A stretch of DNA of 64,000 bases from positions 316,042-380,041 of the forward strand of contig NW_019775857.1 in assembly GCF_001039355.2 (NCBI RefSeq). The letters run 5' to 3'. Position numbers and translations under genes: made by a program. The notes below the pieces were generated by a model. The model did not search any database. It was not told where the DNA came from and worked only from the letters and a program-made list of their open reading frames with translations. Origin of the DNA: Lingula anatina. Lineage: Eukaryota > Brachiopoda > Lingulata > Lingulida > Lingulidae. Shown piece by piece: positions 35,406 through 48,700 of the stretch. Numbering within the stretch: position 1 is the stretch's first letter; each line of letters begins with the position of its first letter.

Positions 35406-38400
35406 ATGGCGAAATCTGTTCAGAGACGTGGAAAAGCTGACGGAAGACAAAAGCAGCGCCAGGAAACACAGTCGACTCCTTCCTCCAAAAACAAAACAAA
35501 CATATCTGACACAGGGGACCAAAAGGCGAAATATGTGATGTTTTCACTAGGACTGTGTATCATTTTAGGACTGATTTTACAGCCATATGTTTCTTCATTC
35601 ATTGGTACCCTGAAAAGCGTCCAAAATGAAAAGACTGATGAAACAGCAGAAGTGAAAAAAAGCAAACCCCAACCGAGTTCAAGCAATGGACAAAGTATCT
35701 CACCTAAGTCTCAGACCCAGTCAAGCTCAAAGACCTCTAAAGCACCAAGTCAGGATCAGCTACCAGATGAAGTAAAGAATTTTAAACCAACAATTTTAGA
35801 CGCACTTGTTGCCAAGAAGATATTTGCTGATGGTCGGCGTATACCCCCAGTAGAGTTGTTACATCAGAAGACCACCAATAGCACTGTGAAGTTAGTACAG
35901 TTTGTCAGCCTGAGAATGTTTTAATCACAATCTTTTTTACCCTTTTAGTTATTTATGTGGTCATGGTTGGGGCATGGTCTCCCTGAATCTGCCAGTGGAA
36001 ACAGACGAAATTAAATTCACACAAATTTTAGTCGACAGTAACAAAACTTTACTTATTTTCTAATTTTTATCATTGTATGTGAAATTTACCAGTCTCTATA
36101 TATCCTTTACAAGAGGGGCTTAAAAACAGAAAAAGAATGCAAAAACTTTCACAAGTGTTTTGGAAATCCATTTGAGGTACTGATGATAAAGGGGAAATAA
36201 CTGTTACAGTACCAAGTAAATTCCAACTAATTATTTGCATTAAGGTCAATCACTCTTTGTCTTTAAACTACTCTTTAAACTACTACTAGTACATTAATTA
36301 TTCCAGGGTCTACTTATTCAATGATTTCCTATCAGAAGCGGAATGTGACGGTCTACGTAAAGCACATGACAGTCATGTGGCTGCTGCTACGGTGGACCCC
36401 ATTGTTTGCTTTGACAGTATTACCACACTGCGAAGACACCTGAAAGATGCCAAGAAGAATATCAAAGTTTCCCCCAAGGATTTCACTTCTGGTAACATTA
36501 GACAGCACCCTGAGTTTTAAAGGGCACTATCTAGAAAGTCGTCATTCTAGCACTATACTTATTGTATGCCTCCTCTTTCTGTCTTTGAAACTCGGGTTGC
36601 ATGGTTGCCACATGTATATCACAGGTCATTAAGCATGCACATGTATGCTCCTGAATGAGTTGTGATACAGAACATGAACCATAATACCATTGTTTACAGC
36701 ATCTCACTGTCTCACAGAACAGACATTAAAATAGCTTATTGTGATACCATAGGGACATTTAATTGATTCATGGCACATCGTTAGATGTAAGAATAATTTA
36801 TACTTTAATGCATATGTTTTCATCCACCTTTGCCAGGAGAAAGTTTTTGTCAGTTAATCCGTGGAATTCTTTTACAATTCACAGGAACAACATGTTTGAA
36901 TGAGAGCTTTTCACGAGACTTCAAGGCGTTTACTAAAGGCAACTGGAGCTTCAGCACAGCGTTCTACCCAGGGGAGAGCAAGTTTTCCAAGGTGTTTGAG
37001 CACCATGTGGAGCAGGCCACAGCTTTGAAGAAAGAAAATGGAGGAAAATTTCAAATAACCTCTTATCCACTTGGAGTAGGTGAGTATGTGCATATGAATG
37101 CTTTTGTTTCAAGCAGATTTTTGAGACATTTATGATTTATGTCATCTTTTGCAATATAAATGTCTTCATTTCAGGTGATGTTCAATTTGAAGATCAGAAA
37201 AGGCAAAAAACATGTTCTGCAATCAAACAATAATACTTTGAAATTTCTAATCCTTATTTTAATGATCCCCACAGGGTATAAAAAGCACACAGATTGTGTA
37301 GTTGGCAGTCAAGAAAAGAGGGACAGATTTGCAACGATATTAGTATATTTGCAAGATGTGGAAAAGGGAGGAGAGACAAAATTTCCAGGTAATAAAGTGC
37401 CAATTAAGATGACTTAGTACTTGTGTATGTTTCATCTGGTTAAGATGAGTGCATGAGTGTGATAAGTGATTTACTAAAACTGTTGCTTTCAACCCTTACA
37501 TTTTAAATAAGAATTTTGTGACAGGAGTTGTGTAAAACACTTAAAGATTCCAAACAGAAAAGATTACTGTTTGGTTACAGAATTTCATTAAGATTGTTAG
37601 CTGTCATCAGCATTGAGTTTTATTGTTTTATTGTTTTTATTGTCTTATTAAATCTAATTGTATTGTTTTGAGTAATAGCAATTTGAGTATTATTCTTGTT
37701 CTGTTAGAATATATTTTAACATGTTCCAGAGTTGGGGATTTGGGTGCGTCCCAAGAAAGGTCGAGCATTGGTGTGGACCAACATGGACGCTAAGGGTAAC
37801 TGTGACCCCCTCAGTATCCATGACGCAGCCATAGTAGAGGATGGTCACAAGTATATACTTCAGAGATGGTGAGTGCCACCATTATTATTATTATTATTAT
37901 TAGATAATAGATAATACTTCTAAAATCTCATCATGTGTCGTCCCAATGGAGCCGAGATGTAATGACTGTACCCCCGCAAGGACGATGCATGGAGAGGTGT
38001 GTGAGAGGCGGAGAGACTATTAAAAGATTAGGCGGTTTTCCTTTCATGTACGTCCACCATATTTAGTTCGTGGCTTTGTAGAGTCATGGCTCAACTCGAT
38101 GTGAATGCAGCCTGTGATTTAATTTTACCTCTGCCAAGAAAGTAATGTTTTTGCAGGTGCTGGTTTCTCTGTCGGTTTTTTTTTTTTTTTTTTTTTAATC
38201 AACATTATGGAAAAAGGTTGTGGATGGATTTTGAAAAAGACAGAAATATGCTTATTTAGAGTGATTAAGTTTTATAGGTGATTCCTCAGTTGATTAAGTA
38301 ATCAATTTATAATGAAGAAAAATTAGCTGCATTATCAGAGATTTGCACTCTCCAAGCACTTTGCTAGTTATGTAATATATTATTAGGGGAATGGCATGAA

Positions 38401-38865
38401 AACAAAGTTACTAAATCTGAGTCCAAACCTTTTTAAAATGCCTGAGTATTACTGTGGGATAGCAATGTGTGAAGTTTCTGAAAACTAAAATTTGTCTTGG
38501 ACATTTTGTAATCCATTGAATTATAACGTGCATCTTTTAAGGTAATGAAAATTTGATTTTTTAACCATCTAGTATTACACAATTCTCTCATTGCTTTGCA
38601 ACATGTTTTACTGCAAGTTTGGGCCTTTTCTTATCCACTCAATAGAACACAAATTTCACGTGAAATTTTACTTTGAAACAGGTATTACTACAAGAGCTTT
38701 TACTCCCTGGGGAAGAGACCCCCAGAACCTCCCCTCCCCACACGGGCGCCTGGCACACCACGCGTGACATGTGATGAGTACGAGCAGGGTAGCTGTCGCT
38801 GGTACGACGAGTGGAACTTTGAACATGTGTTAGAATATGAGCGACAGAAGCACATCTTAATTTGA
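35406..38865 (+). CDS. membrane-anchored prolyl-4-hydroxylase-like 2OG/Fe(II) dioxygenase
   Basis: Six exons join in phase: 35406-35890, 36307-36491, 36885-37079, 37275-37388, 37730-37868, 38682-38865, giving 433 residues. The first ATG in frame (35406) is used; an earlier non-ATG extension has no support. Residues 1-42 are basic and polar, 43-60 form one transmembrane segment (MFSLGLCIILGLIL), and 70-125 are Ser/Lys-rich, so a type II membrane protein, probably in ER or Golgi with a lumenal catalytic domain. The P4Hc domain shows H293-x-D295 and H357 as iron ligands and K367 as the 2-oxoglutarate anchor, with H-to-K spacing as in collagen P4HA; also GGETKFP and GRALVWTN. No peptide-binding TPR domain is seen, unlike P4HA, and no EF-hands, unlike P4H-TM. 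The substrate is unknown. The C-terminal tail (CDEYEQGSCRWYDEW) is not ShKT-like. Confidence 0.88.
37948..38112 (+). repeat. dispersed ~165-bp repeat, copy 1
   Basis: In the last intron of the hydroxylase gene. It shares a core of about 60 identical bases (GTGTGAGAGGCGGAGAGACT onward) and about 85-90% overall with 60917-61080, same orientation. No coding capacity. Confidence 0.85.
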
Positions 38866-40108
38866 TTTTGAACTTCAAGATTTTTAGACATCCAGTTGAA
38901 ATAATTTATAGACTAATTTTTGAATAATTATACTTTGTTATATTATAAGTACCATTATAGTCATGGTAATCATCTGTTGACACCTGAAATAATGTGAAAA
39001 TTTTTGTGTGTATATATATATATATATATGTGTGTGTTAATTTGTGATCTGTACTTCAATGTAGCTGTTAATTTGTGGTTTATGATTTTTAGAGTTTTTT
39101 TAAATATATAAATGAAAAGTACACATTCCAGGACATAAGACAAAAAAAAAAAAAAAAACACACAAACACACCTGGTGTTTTTATAATGCATATCATCTCA
39201 GAAAAAGTACCAAATGAAAGCATTTTATGCAGAATTTATTGCTGCAGGGAAAGGGGTAACTTATTGATTTGCCTAAGCATTTATTATAAATATTTTATTT
39301 ATGAGGATTTATATTGATGGAAAGAAAACATAGAACTTCATATGTATGGACTGTAATTGTTCTGTTTACACACTTTTAAGTTGTCATCTTTCAAGTTTTT
39401 TTTTTAATTAAGTTACATTTTTGTGCCAAATTAATTTTGCAAAAAATGTACTTCTTTATATTTTATTTCTGCAATATTTCTTAATGTATCAAAAGCAGGA
39501 TTCCTAAAGTAATATCCAAGAACTTGAATATTTAGTCTGTATGATATAAATAAAGCGCATAATTTCAAATATTATTTTAGACAAATAAATGAAGTTATGG
39601 ATGGTTTATTCCACTTCAGATTTTTATTTTATTAGTTATGATTGATTAATACATTTTCTGTCAATTATGCTAGAGTTGTTAATGCGGGGAGGGGGGGGGG
39701 GGGGTATCACCCATCCTACAGTAGAGCATGTGCAGTGTGACATCCACCATTGAAAATCCTAAAAACACCATCTACTCTCTACCCCTGCCCCTTTTATTAT
39801 TTTTTTAAATACTGCTTAGTATGTTCTATTTGATAAGACTGTTATTACAAATCCTAACCAATGGAGTTGTAATTCCATGACATTGCAATGGTCAACCTGT
39901 TCAGGGTTAAAAATCATGTTTTCCTACTTGGCACCATATATTGTGCAAAATTCAAATGCTACTGTTTGACTGGCAACACACCGCTACCTCAACCAAGCCC
40001 AAAGCTACTGATCCATTGCCAGCTTTCAATCATCAGCGACTCTTAGCCTAACGAGGCACTACAGTTTTCTGGCTTCACTGGATGCCATGGTTTTGTTTTT
40101 ATTTTATT

Positions 40109-40142
<34 letters not shown>

Positions 40143-42850
40143 TTAATATTTGGTCCCAATGGAATGACATCAGGAAGCACTGGGTGGATTTTGTCAATAA
40201 ATTGATTCAACACATAATGCCAACAAAAACTGAATGCACTATAACTCATTTGTATAGGTCTGATGTATTTATTTACATATTAATGAAGTTCAAAAGATTA
40301 AACATCATCAAGCATCAACTGATGCAGAAATTCCATCTGATCATTTTGAGAGGGCTAACACCATTACTGTCATTGTCAGTAACATTAGCAAACATCGGCT
40401 GCAATACTGTAACAAAGGAACCGCTTTATTTTGCCTCTGTTCGTCTTAATACCAAGAGCTTACAATATTACCATCAATGTCAGTAATGCCATCATTATCA
40501 TGAAAAAGTTTCATAGATGTCTACAATGTTGCCCCTCGTCCTCTCGTAACTCAGAACAGCCTTAAGCAAATTCATACATTTTTCTATCCAAAGGATAAAA
40601 AGATAAAACCTTTGGCATTATTTTTTTTTCTTACTTTTTTCTTTGAAAATACAATTTTAACATAAACATATAGAAATACATACAAATGTACAATGTTGAG
40701 TAAACAGTAAATATTAAGGATGATAAAAATCTAATACATAACAAGTAAAATATGGAGGAGGGGAGGGGGGTCTTTACAAACTGGCTTTTCAAAAGCTCAC
40801 TATCGATGAATGAACTGTTTATGTGATAAAACAAATATGAAGGCTACATACACTACTCAGCACTGATGCAACATGGAAAAATGGTTAAAAGACCGCTTAT
40901 TAGGTATGACATTGTGTTAGCTGTCAGGTACAACAGCGAGTTGTTTGTAACTGTATTTTATGTGTGCCAGTGTGTTAGCTATGGCAGTATGTTGGGTGTG
41001 ACAGTGTGTTACCTATTACAGTATGTTAGGTGTGACTGTGTACTATGACACTGCTTTGTAATGTTCACCTTGCACACCAAAATTTGCCTGGGCAAATGTC
41101 TTTGCTTTGCCTAGTGACAGAATATTTTGATGAAAACCTGCAGTGTTTGGGTGTGATTATTTCTGGAATAGACTGTATTAGGTGCGCTAGAATGTTGGTC
41201 TCCTCTTGGCATGCCAATTTAAGGTGCTCTTGCAGCATGTTCTCAGAGTATATCTATCTATATATATTTATCACTCAATATTCTCAAAGAAGACCTGGTT
41301 AATACACCCAACTAAGCAGCATTTCATACCTATTAAAGTTAAAACCTTAACCTAGTATTCCAAGAACTGGCAGCTTCATATAAACAGGAAAAAATAACAG
41401 CCATAAAAAAGAACCACATCAGTTTTTCCCCTCTACTCTCCTTAGCCAGCAAATTCAGTTAAATAAGGCATATAATTGAATTCAAAGTACTACACAATGA
41501 ACTGTGTGAAATTTTGCATAAAACAATTCCTACCTTTAAATCAAAGTACAGTTTTTTAATTAGAGAAACTGCAGTCGCATAATTCAAGAGTTCAATTCCT
41601 TCATGAGTTTTATCGATTCTTTTCACAGAAGCTTAGGCTTCCTTTAAATCTGTCCCTGAGATTCTACAAGTTCAATGACATGCCTGCTAGTAATGAAAAT
41701 CTGCCTTAGTTGACTCACACTACCATATCAGAAATATTAAAGCAAGTAGCAAAGCCATGCCAAACATCTGAAGCAATGGGTAAATGAAACTACTTTTAAC
41801 AGTAAAGGAAAAAATCACAAATACTCCTAAAAATGTATCAATATTAATGATAAAAATTCTTAATTTTTTTAGACAAGCCTATACTCTTTTCAAGTCGATA
41901 TAATGCTCTGTTAAATATTGTTTTAAAACAAATCCATTCCTTCCTCCTGTTACAAATGCTCCTGACGGATAGTCGCACTGCACCAATCCGTCCGCTCCCA
42001 CATACTGTTAATGGCAGTCACATAAACAAATAGCACTGGTAAGGAAACAAAATCTCAGAAATCTTCTAGGCATCAACAAATGCCCCCTGTATGTGTTCCA
42101 TTCAAATATTCCTCAAAAATGAAAGCCTGTCCACAAAAGAGTTCATCTGAGCCAAACTGAATTAAATAGCAACCAGCACACATATGGAACTGTTCCTTAG
42201 CGGTTTGTCAAGTCCGACAATTAGAATAAAATTTAATCGGTCAGCAATAAGCAATAACAAGTTCGCAAATGTTCACTGTCACAAATTCCTTCCCTCAAGG
42301 ATCACAATCCAAAGTAACTGGGAAGCAAATCTGAGAAAAACTTTTTACTGTCTGTCTGTGCTGAGATTACAAACCATTTTGTGTCTAAGAGAGGTTTTTG
42401 TCTTTGTCTCACTGTTCTGTGAAAACTTCACAATTAAGTCATTACCTCAGCCTCATTATACTTCATACAAGTTATTACGAGTTTCGCACTCAAAACAAGT
42501 ATCTTTAAAACTCATGAGATCCAATTGTTTTTACAGACAGCAACCTACTGACTAAAGAACGCAAGTAGTAGGCCTCTTCCACTAAAGCGGGAGTCTCTTT
42601 TATGTAGTATATCCCACAAAAGTTTGTGCAATCACCTGTCCACAGCTTTTGAAAATCTATCGATGTGTTCGAAAAAAAAAAATCTTCCCTCAAATTCTTA
42701 AGACAAATCTTTCCCAGTGTATTCAACCTATGAGATCTCACCAAAGCAATCAATCAGTACCGCCGACTTCAAAAAGTTCTCAGGATTATTGTGCAAACAA
42801 AAATATAATACGTTGCGAGGTTTCTTTTCCTATTCCTCGTAGGCGAAAAA
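38866..42850. other. 3'UTR of the hydroxylase gene and convergent intergenic region
   Basis: The hydroxylase 3'UTR probably runs to the AATAAA at 39549-39554. Beyond it I see poly-G (about 39689), a (TTA)n tract (about 40111-40146), and a reverse-complement patch of the TGTCACA/TAACACA motif (about 40910-41040). The FAM117 3'UTR on the minus strand should occupy part of 40.6-42.85 kb, but its end is not clear. No exon seen. Confidence 0.5.
39549..39554 (+). terminator. polyadenylation signal AATAAA (hydroxylase gene)
   Basis: Canonical hexamer about 690 bp after the stop codon in AT-rich sequence. Confidence 0.6.
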
Positions 42851-45694
42851 TCACTGACTCTGGATGCCTGTGCCCAGAGGATTCTGAGACATGACTGGAG
42901 AAATGACGGCGAACTCAGGGGCAGTGGGAAACTTGAGAGGACAGAATGCTGAGCTGTCGCTGACTTTCAGAGTGAACTTCTTGCATGGATCCAGCAAGGG
43001 CTCCTTCACCATGGGTGGCATAGGTGGCGCTTTCCTGAAAAAAAGAAAATACAGCCTGATGTTTAGCATGTTACTAATGTTCTTTTCTTTTTCTTTATTT
43101 CTATACTGGGAATTTAGATATTTCTTACGTGAATGTTCTCCATGTTACTTAATATTCTTTCTTTATCATTATCATTTTTCACCTTGTTTTTCAAATGCCG
43201 CGGCATATTTAAGCTTATATAAGGTTTGGTAAAATGTTTTAAAAATAATATTAATTGATATCAAAAGATTTTATATACACAATTTTTTCATGAGTTGTGT
43301 TCAAAAGGTTGTTATAGTCGAAGATACTATACATATAAATATATATATACACACATGTGTAGGACTAGGTATCATGCTGAAACATCGAAGTTCAAACCCT
43401 CACCTTGTTTCATCCAACAAAGGAACCTTTTCACAACCATCTGGGGGCTCCCTGACAAATTGATAGGACTTGTTTGGTCTGGGGCTGGCTGCATACTTAG
43501 ACTGGGGATCTGGACTGCCAGGGTCAAGGTCAACTGAAACAGAGGCAATAGGTCAAGGTCAACTAAACAAAGAGTTCAGGTTAACTGAAATGGAGAAAGC
43601 AATGACAGCAATTTTACAGAATAAAATCACCAATTTTTGTGTACATAAGCCTCTAATAATGTGGGAACCGAACTTGTGTAATTGTCTTTTACCACAAAAT
43701 TTAACCCGCTTTGGATAATTGCTTTAACACGTTACAGTTGTAAGTTAAGCATCTGAAGTCTTTGTTAGCAGAGCTGGTGAAAACTTATAAGAACAACTTG
43801 ACAGACCACATCTATATGTGACTCATACCATCATATCAACAGATTGTGCTGATTGCTTTCCATAATATATCATTTGCAACAAGCTGCAAATTGAGACTGA
43901 ATAAAAATAAATGGTATTTTGCTGTCCAGAAAATGTGATCATTTATCATATTACATAATCAAATTGCAACATCCATCTTGTTTCAGTTTCTGTGGGTGTG
44001 CCTAGGCATGTTGTAACATGAGGATCTCAAGCCTTGCCTTTAAGCAAAATATTAAGAGCTGTTTTGTAATTCAATACTTAAACTAGAGGATCAGAGATTA
44101 AAACCATGAGTACCACCAATGCTTTGCTGGTGGTAAAATAATGCGATAACCTTGGGCATTCTACTACAGAGAACCAGCACACTGCCACACCTACCAGACA
44201 TCTGAAAACACATAGTACACTGTAGCCAGACTTACCTTTATCCACCTTGCTGCCATCAGATGTATTCTCTGTTGAGTCGTTCTGACTGGAAGGTCGAGAC
44301 GAGTCCATCTGTCCAGGAATTATGGGAAATGATGGACTTATTGATTGGGAGCGGCTTCCGCCTCCACTGCTATTCCCACTGTCATTTTCATTCACCACAG
44401 ACGGTGTTTGCGTGTTGACACTTCGAGTGCCACTGGCAGCACGGAGAAGTTCTGCAATGGGTGCGCGATGACCGTCAGGGGTCGTGTCCTGATTCTGTGC
44501 GGCATTCGCTGCAGGCTGCACCTGGAGAACACAGGTGAAATAAATATGGGAGAGAAACCAGGTGAAAATGACAGGTAAAAAAATCAAAGAGACAAAAGAT
44601 GAACAAGAACTGCTAAAATAACATATTTGCCATAAACTGCTCATTCTTTAGTCAATGCATTCAGAAAGTTTCCACAATGATTGATTTCCACAATATGAGA
44701 TTGTTGTCTCAACTGAACAATTTTACTGCATTTGGTTTTATACTTATTAAATTTCAATATAATAAAAATCATATACCATAAAAATTATGAAAAAAATCCA
44801 ACAAGGCAGAACACAAACCTTTTCCTCTTCATCTGTACCTTGGATGAAGAATCCCTGAGATTTTAGGACAAGTCGCTCAATTTCCTGGAAAAAAAATCAC
44901 AGACAACAATTACGCATATTTCAATGAATTGAGGCAACATTCTGAAACTCAGCAATTTACCCTCGAAAAAATTATTTTTCTAAGCAAACTAACAAAATAG
45001 TAAATTTATGATAAGTTAAATGAAAAAGTTTTTTAAAAAGTTGGAAAGACATTGCTGAATGACTGAAATCCCAATTATGTAGGCATTGCATGGCCCTTCA
45101 ATCTTTTAGCATCACTAATGATATGTGCTGGGTGATAGGAACAATGACAAAGTCAGAGATAAAAGTGGACCTTTTGAAAAAAAAATCAACAGCCCATGAA
45201 CAGGGAGTGTGAGGTCTGCTGGGCATAAATACAAACTACATAAACCCAAAACAACCCGATTTCCTGATATTAAATTCTGCAGACTTTCTTCTCTTGACAG
45301 AGCACTTGTTAAGAGAAGTAAGGCCCCATTCAGAATAGGGGACTAACTAGTCCCAGGGGTCAAATATGGCCGACCCACTTGAATACTTCCCCACAGGATA
45401 TCTATTCAGTGGCTATTAGCAGATTAGATGACAAGCTTTGTAGTGGTCACCATATTTGACCCTGGGACTAGTTAGTCCCCTATCCTGAATGGAATTTAAG
45501 ACAAATACCTGATTTAAGCCCTCTACACTCCCCCGCACCCTGGGCACCGCAGCTTTAGGAATGTGGGTGACAGGGATGGGTACAGGCTTGGAAACTAAAA
45601 TTGGCGGAGGGTTTGTCAACGCTGCGTGGTTGCCATGGATAGGGCTTTGTCGCGGGTTGGGCATCTTGCTCTTCTGGAGTCTTTGTTTGTAGAG
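42851..45694 (-). CDS. second copy of the last five FAM117 exons, probably allelic duplicate
   Basis: Exons 45509-45694, 44819-44884, 44236-44521, 43404-43533 and 42851-43034 match the other copy in length (186, 66, 286, 130, 184 nt), phase and splice sites. Both copies are intact, with mostly silent differences and one visible replacement (TENTSDGSK against TENTSEGSK), consistent with two functional alleles of one locus. If the joined assembly were literal, five exons would lie downstream of a stop codon and be unreachable. Confidence 0.85.
45324..45495. repeat. ~170-bp foldback MITE, allele 1
   Basis: Terminal inverted repeats of about 45 bp: left has ATAGGGGACTAACTAGTCCC then AGGGGTCAAATATGG; right is its reverse complement with few mismatches. 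Non-coding, within an intron of FAM117. Confidence 0.8.
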
Positions 45695-45769
45695 CTGAAA
45701 GAGAGGCAGAGGAGGATTGTGTTAGACTATACGTGTGACATGACACTGTTCGCTAAACATCTGAAGCCT

Positions 45770-45770
45770 N
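45770..45770. other. contig join (single n)
   Basis: Sits exactly between duplicate-B copies. Confidence 0.9.
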
Positions 45771-48700
45771 TAATGGCAGTCACATAAACAAATAGCACTG
45801 GTAAGGAAACAAAATCTCAGAAATCTTCTAGGCATCAACAAACGCCCCCTGTATGTGTTCCATTCAAATATTCCTCAAAAATGAAAGCCTGTCCACAAAA
45901 GAGTTCATCTGAGCCAAACTGAATTAAATAGCAACCAGCACACATATGGAACTGTTCCTTAGCGGTTTGTCAAGTCCGACAATTAGAATAAAATTTCATC
46001 GGTCAGCAATAAGCAATAACAAGTTCGCAAATGTTCACTGTCACAAATTCCTTCCCTCAAGGATCACAATCCAAAGTAACTGGGAAGAAAATCTGAGAAA
46101 AACTTTTTACTGTCTGTCTGTGCTGAGATTACAAACCATTTTGTGTCTAAGAGAGGTTTTTGTCTATGTCTCACTGTTCTGTGAAAACTTCACAATCAAG
46201 TCATTACCTCAGCCTCATTATACTTCATACAAGTTATTACGAGTTTCGCACTCAAACAAGTATCTTTAAAACTCATGAGATCCAATTGTTTTTATAGACA
46301 GCAAACTACTGACTAAAGAACGCAAGTAGTAGGCCTCTTCCACTAAAGCGGGAGTCTCTTTTATGTAGTATATCCCACGAAAGTTTGTGCAATCACCTGT
46401 CCACAGCTTTTGAAAATCTGTCGATGTGTTCGAAAAAAAAAAATCTTCCCTCAAATTCTTAAGACAAATCTTTCCCAGTGTGTTCAACCTCTGAGATCTC
46501 ACCAAAGCAATCAATCAGTACCGCCGACTTCAAAAAGTTCTCAGGATTATTGTGCAAACAAAAATATAATGCGTTGCGAGGTTTCTTTTCCTATTCCTCG
46601 TAGGCGAAAAATCACTGACTCTGGATGCCTGTGCCCAGAGGATTCTGAGACATGACTGGAGAAATGACGGCAAACTCAGGGGCAGTGGGAAACTTGAGAG
46701 GACAGAATGCTGAGCTGTCGCTGACTTTCAGAGTGAACTTCTTGCATGGATCCAGCAAAGGCTCCTTCACCATGGGTGGCATAGGTGGCGCTTTCCTGAA
46801 AAACAAGAAAATACAGCCTGATGTTTAGCATGTTACTAATGTTTTTTTCTTTTTCTTTATTTCTAAACTGGGAATTTAGATATTTCTCATGTGAATGTTC
46901 TCCATGTTACTTAATATTCTTTCTTTATCATTATCATTTTTCACCTTGGTTTTCAAATGCCGCGGCATATTTAAGCTTATATAAGGTTTGGTAAAATGTT
47001 TTAAAAATAATATTAATTGGTATCAAAAGATTTTATATACACAATTTTTTCATGAGTTATGTTCAAAAATTTGTTATAGTCGAAGATACTATACATATAA
47101 ATATATATATATACACACATGTGTAGGACTAGGTATCATGCTGAAACATCGAAGTTCAAACCCTCACCTTGTTTCATCCAACAAAGGAACCTTTTCACAA
47201 CCATCTGGGGGCTCCCTGACAAATTGATAGGACTTGTTTGGTCTGGGGCTGGCTGCATACTTAGACTGGGGATCTGGACTGCCAGGGTCAAGGTCAACTG
47301 AAACAGAGGCAATAGGTCAAGGTCAACTAAACAAAGAGTCCAGGTTAACTGAAATGGAGAAATCAATGACAGCAATTTTACAGAATAAAATCACCAATTT
47401 TTGTGTACATAAGCCTCTAATAATGTGGGGACCGAATTTGTGTAATTGTCTTTTACCACAAAATTTAACCCACTTTGGATAATCGCTTTAACAGTTGTAA
47501 GTTAAGCATCTGAAGTCTTTGTTAGCAGAGCTGGTGAAAACTTATAAGAACAACTTGACAGACCACATCTATTTGTGACTCATACCATCATATCAACAGA
47601 TTGTGCTGATTGCTTTCCATAATATATCATTTGCAACAAGCTGCAAATTGAGACTGAATAAAAAATAAATGGTATTTTGCTGTCCAGAAAATGTGATCAT
47701 TTATCATATTACATAATCAAATTGCAACATCCATCTTGTTTCAGTTTCTGTGGGTGTGCCTAGGCATGATGTAACATGAGGATCTCAAGCCTTGCCTTTA
47801 AGCAAAATATTAAGAGCTGTTTTGTAATTCAATACTTAAACTAGAGGATCAGAGATTAAAACCATGAGTACCACCAATGCTTTGCTGGTGGTAAAATAAT
47901 GCGATAACCTTGGGCATTCTACTACAGAGAACCAGCACACTGCCACACCTACCAGACATCTGAAAACACATAGTACACTGTAGCCAGACCTACCTTTATC
48001 CACCTTGCTGCCTTCAGATGTATTCTCTGTTGAGTCGTTCTGACTGGAAGGTCGAGACGAGTCCATCTGTCCAGGAATTATGGGAAATGATGGACTTATT
48101 GATTGGGAGCGGCTTCCGCCTCCACTGCTATTCCCACTGTCATTTTCATTCACCACAGACGGTGTTTGCGTGTTGACACTGCGAGTGCCACTGGCAGCAC
48201 GGAGAAGTTCTGCAATGGGTGCGCGATGACCATCAGGGGTCGTGTCCTGATTCTGTGCGGCATTCGCTGCAGGCTGCACCTGGAGAACACAGGTGAAATA
48301 AATATGGGAGAGAAACCAGGTGAAAATGACAGGTGAAAAAAATCAAAGAGACAAAAGACAAAACAAGAACTGCTACAATAACATATTTGTGATAAACTGC
48401 TCATTCTTTACTCAATGCATTCAGAAAGTTTCCACAAAGATCTTATGAGATTGTTGTCTCAACTAAGCAATTTTACTGCATTTGGTTTTACGCTTATTAA
48501 ATTTTAATATAATAAAAACCATACACCATAAAAATTATGAAAAAGTCCAGCATGGCAAAACACAAACCTTTTCCTCTTCATCTGTACCTTGGATGAAGAA
48601 TCCCTGAGATTTTAGGACAAGTCGCTCAATTTCCTAGAAAACGCACCAAAGAAAACAATTACACAATTTCAATGAATTCAGGCAACATTTTGAAACTCAG

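Larger units (their letters stand above)
42009..45769. repeat. direct duplicate B, copy 1 (contig end)
   Basis: 3,761 bp nearly identical to 45771-49533 with scattered SNPs and small indels in introns and exons alike. It ends at the n at 45770. Confidence 0.92.

Noticed and set aside
40082-40486. 134-codon plus-strand open frame
   Set aside because: It begins through a (TTA)n tract read as poly-Tyr; no family resemblance.
42184-42555. 123-codon plus-strand open frame, conserved in both duplicate-B copies
   Set aside because: It lies in the presumed FAM117 3'UTR; conservation between the copies only reflects allelic duplication, and copy 2 loses the end of the frame.
42851-45694. A paralogous tandem FAM117 gene
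   Set aside because: The copy has no 5' exons of its own, introns are equally conserved, and its edge is a contig join.
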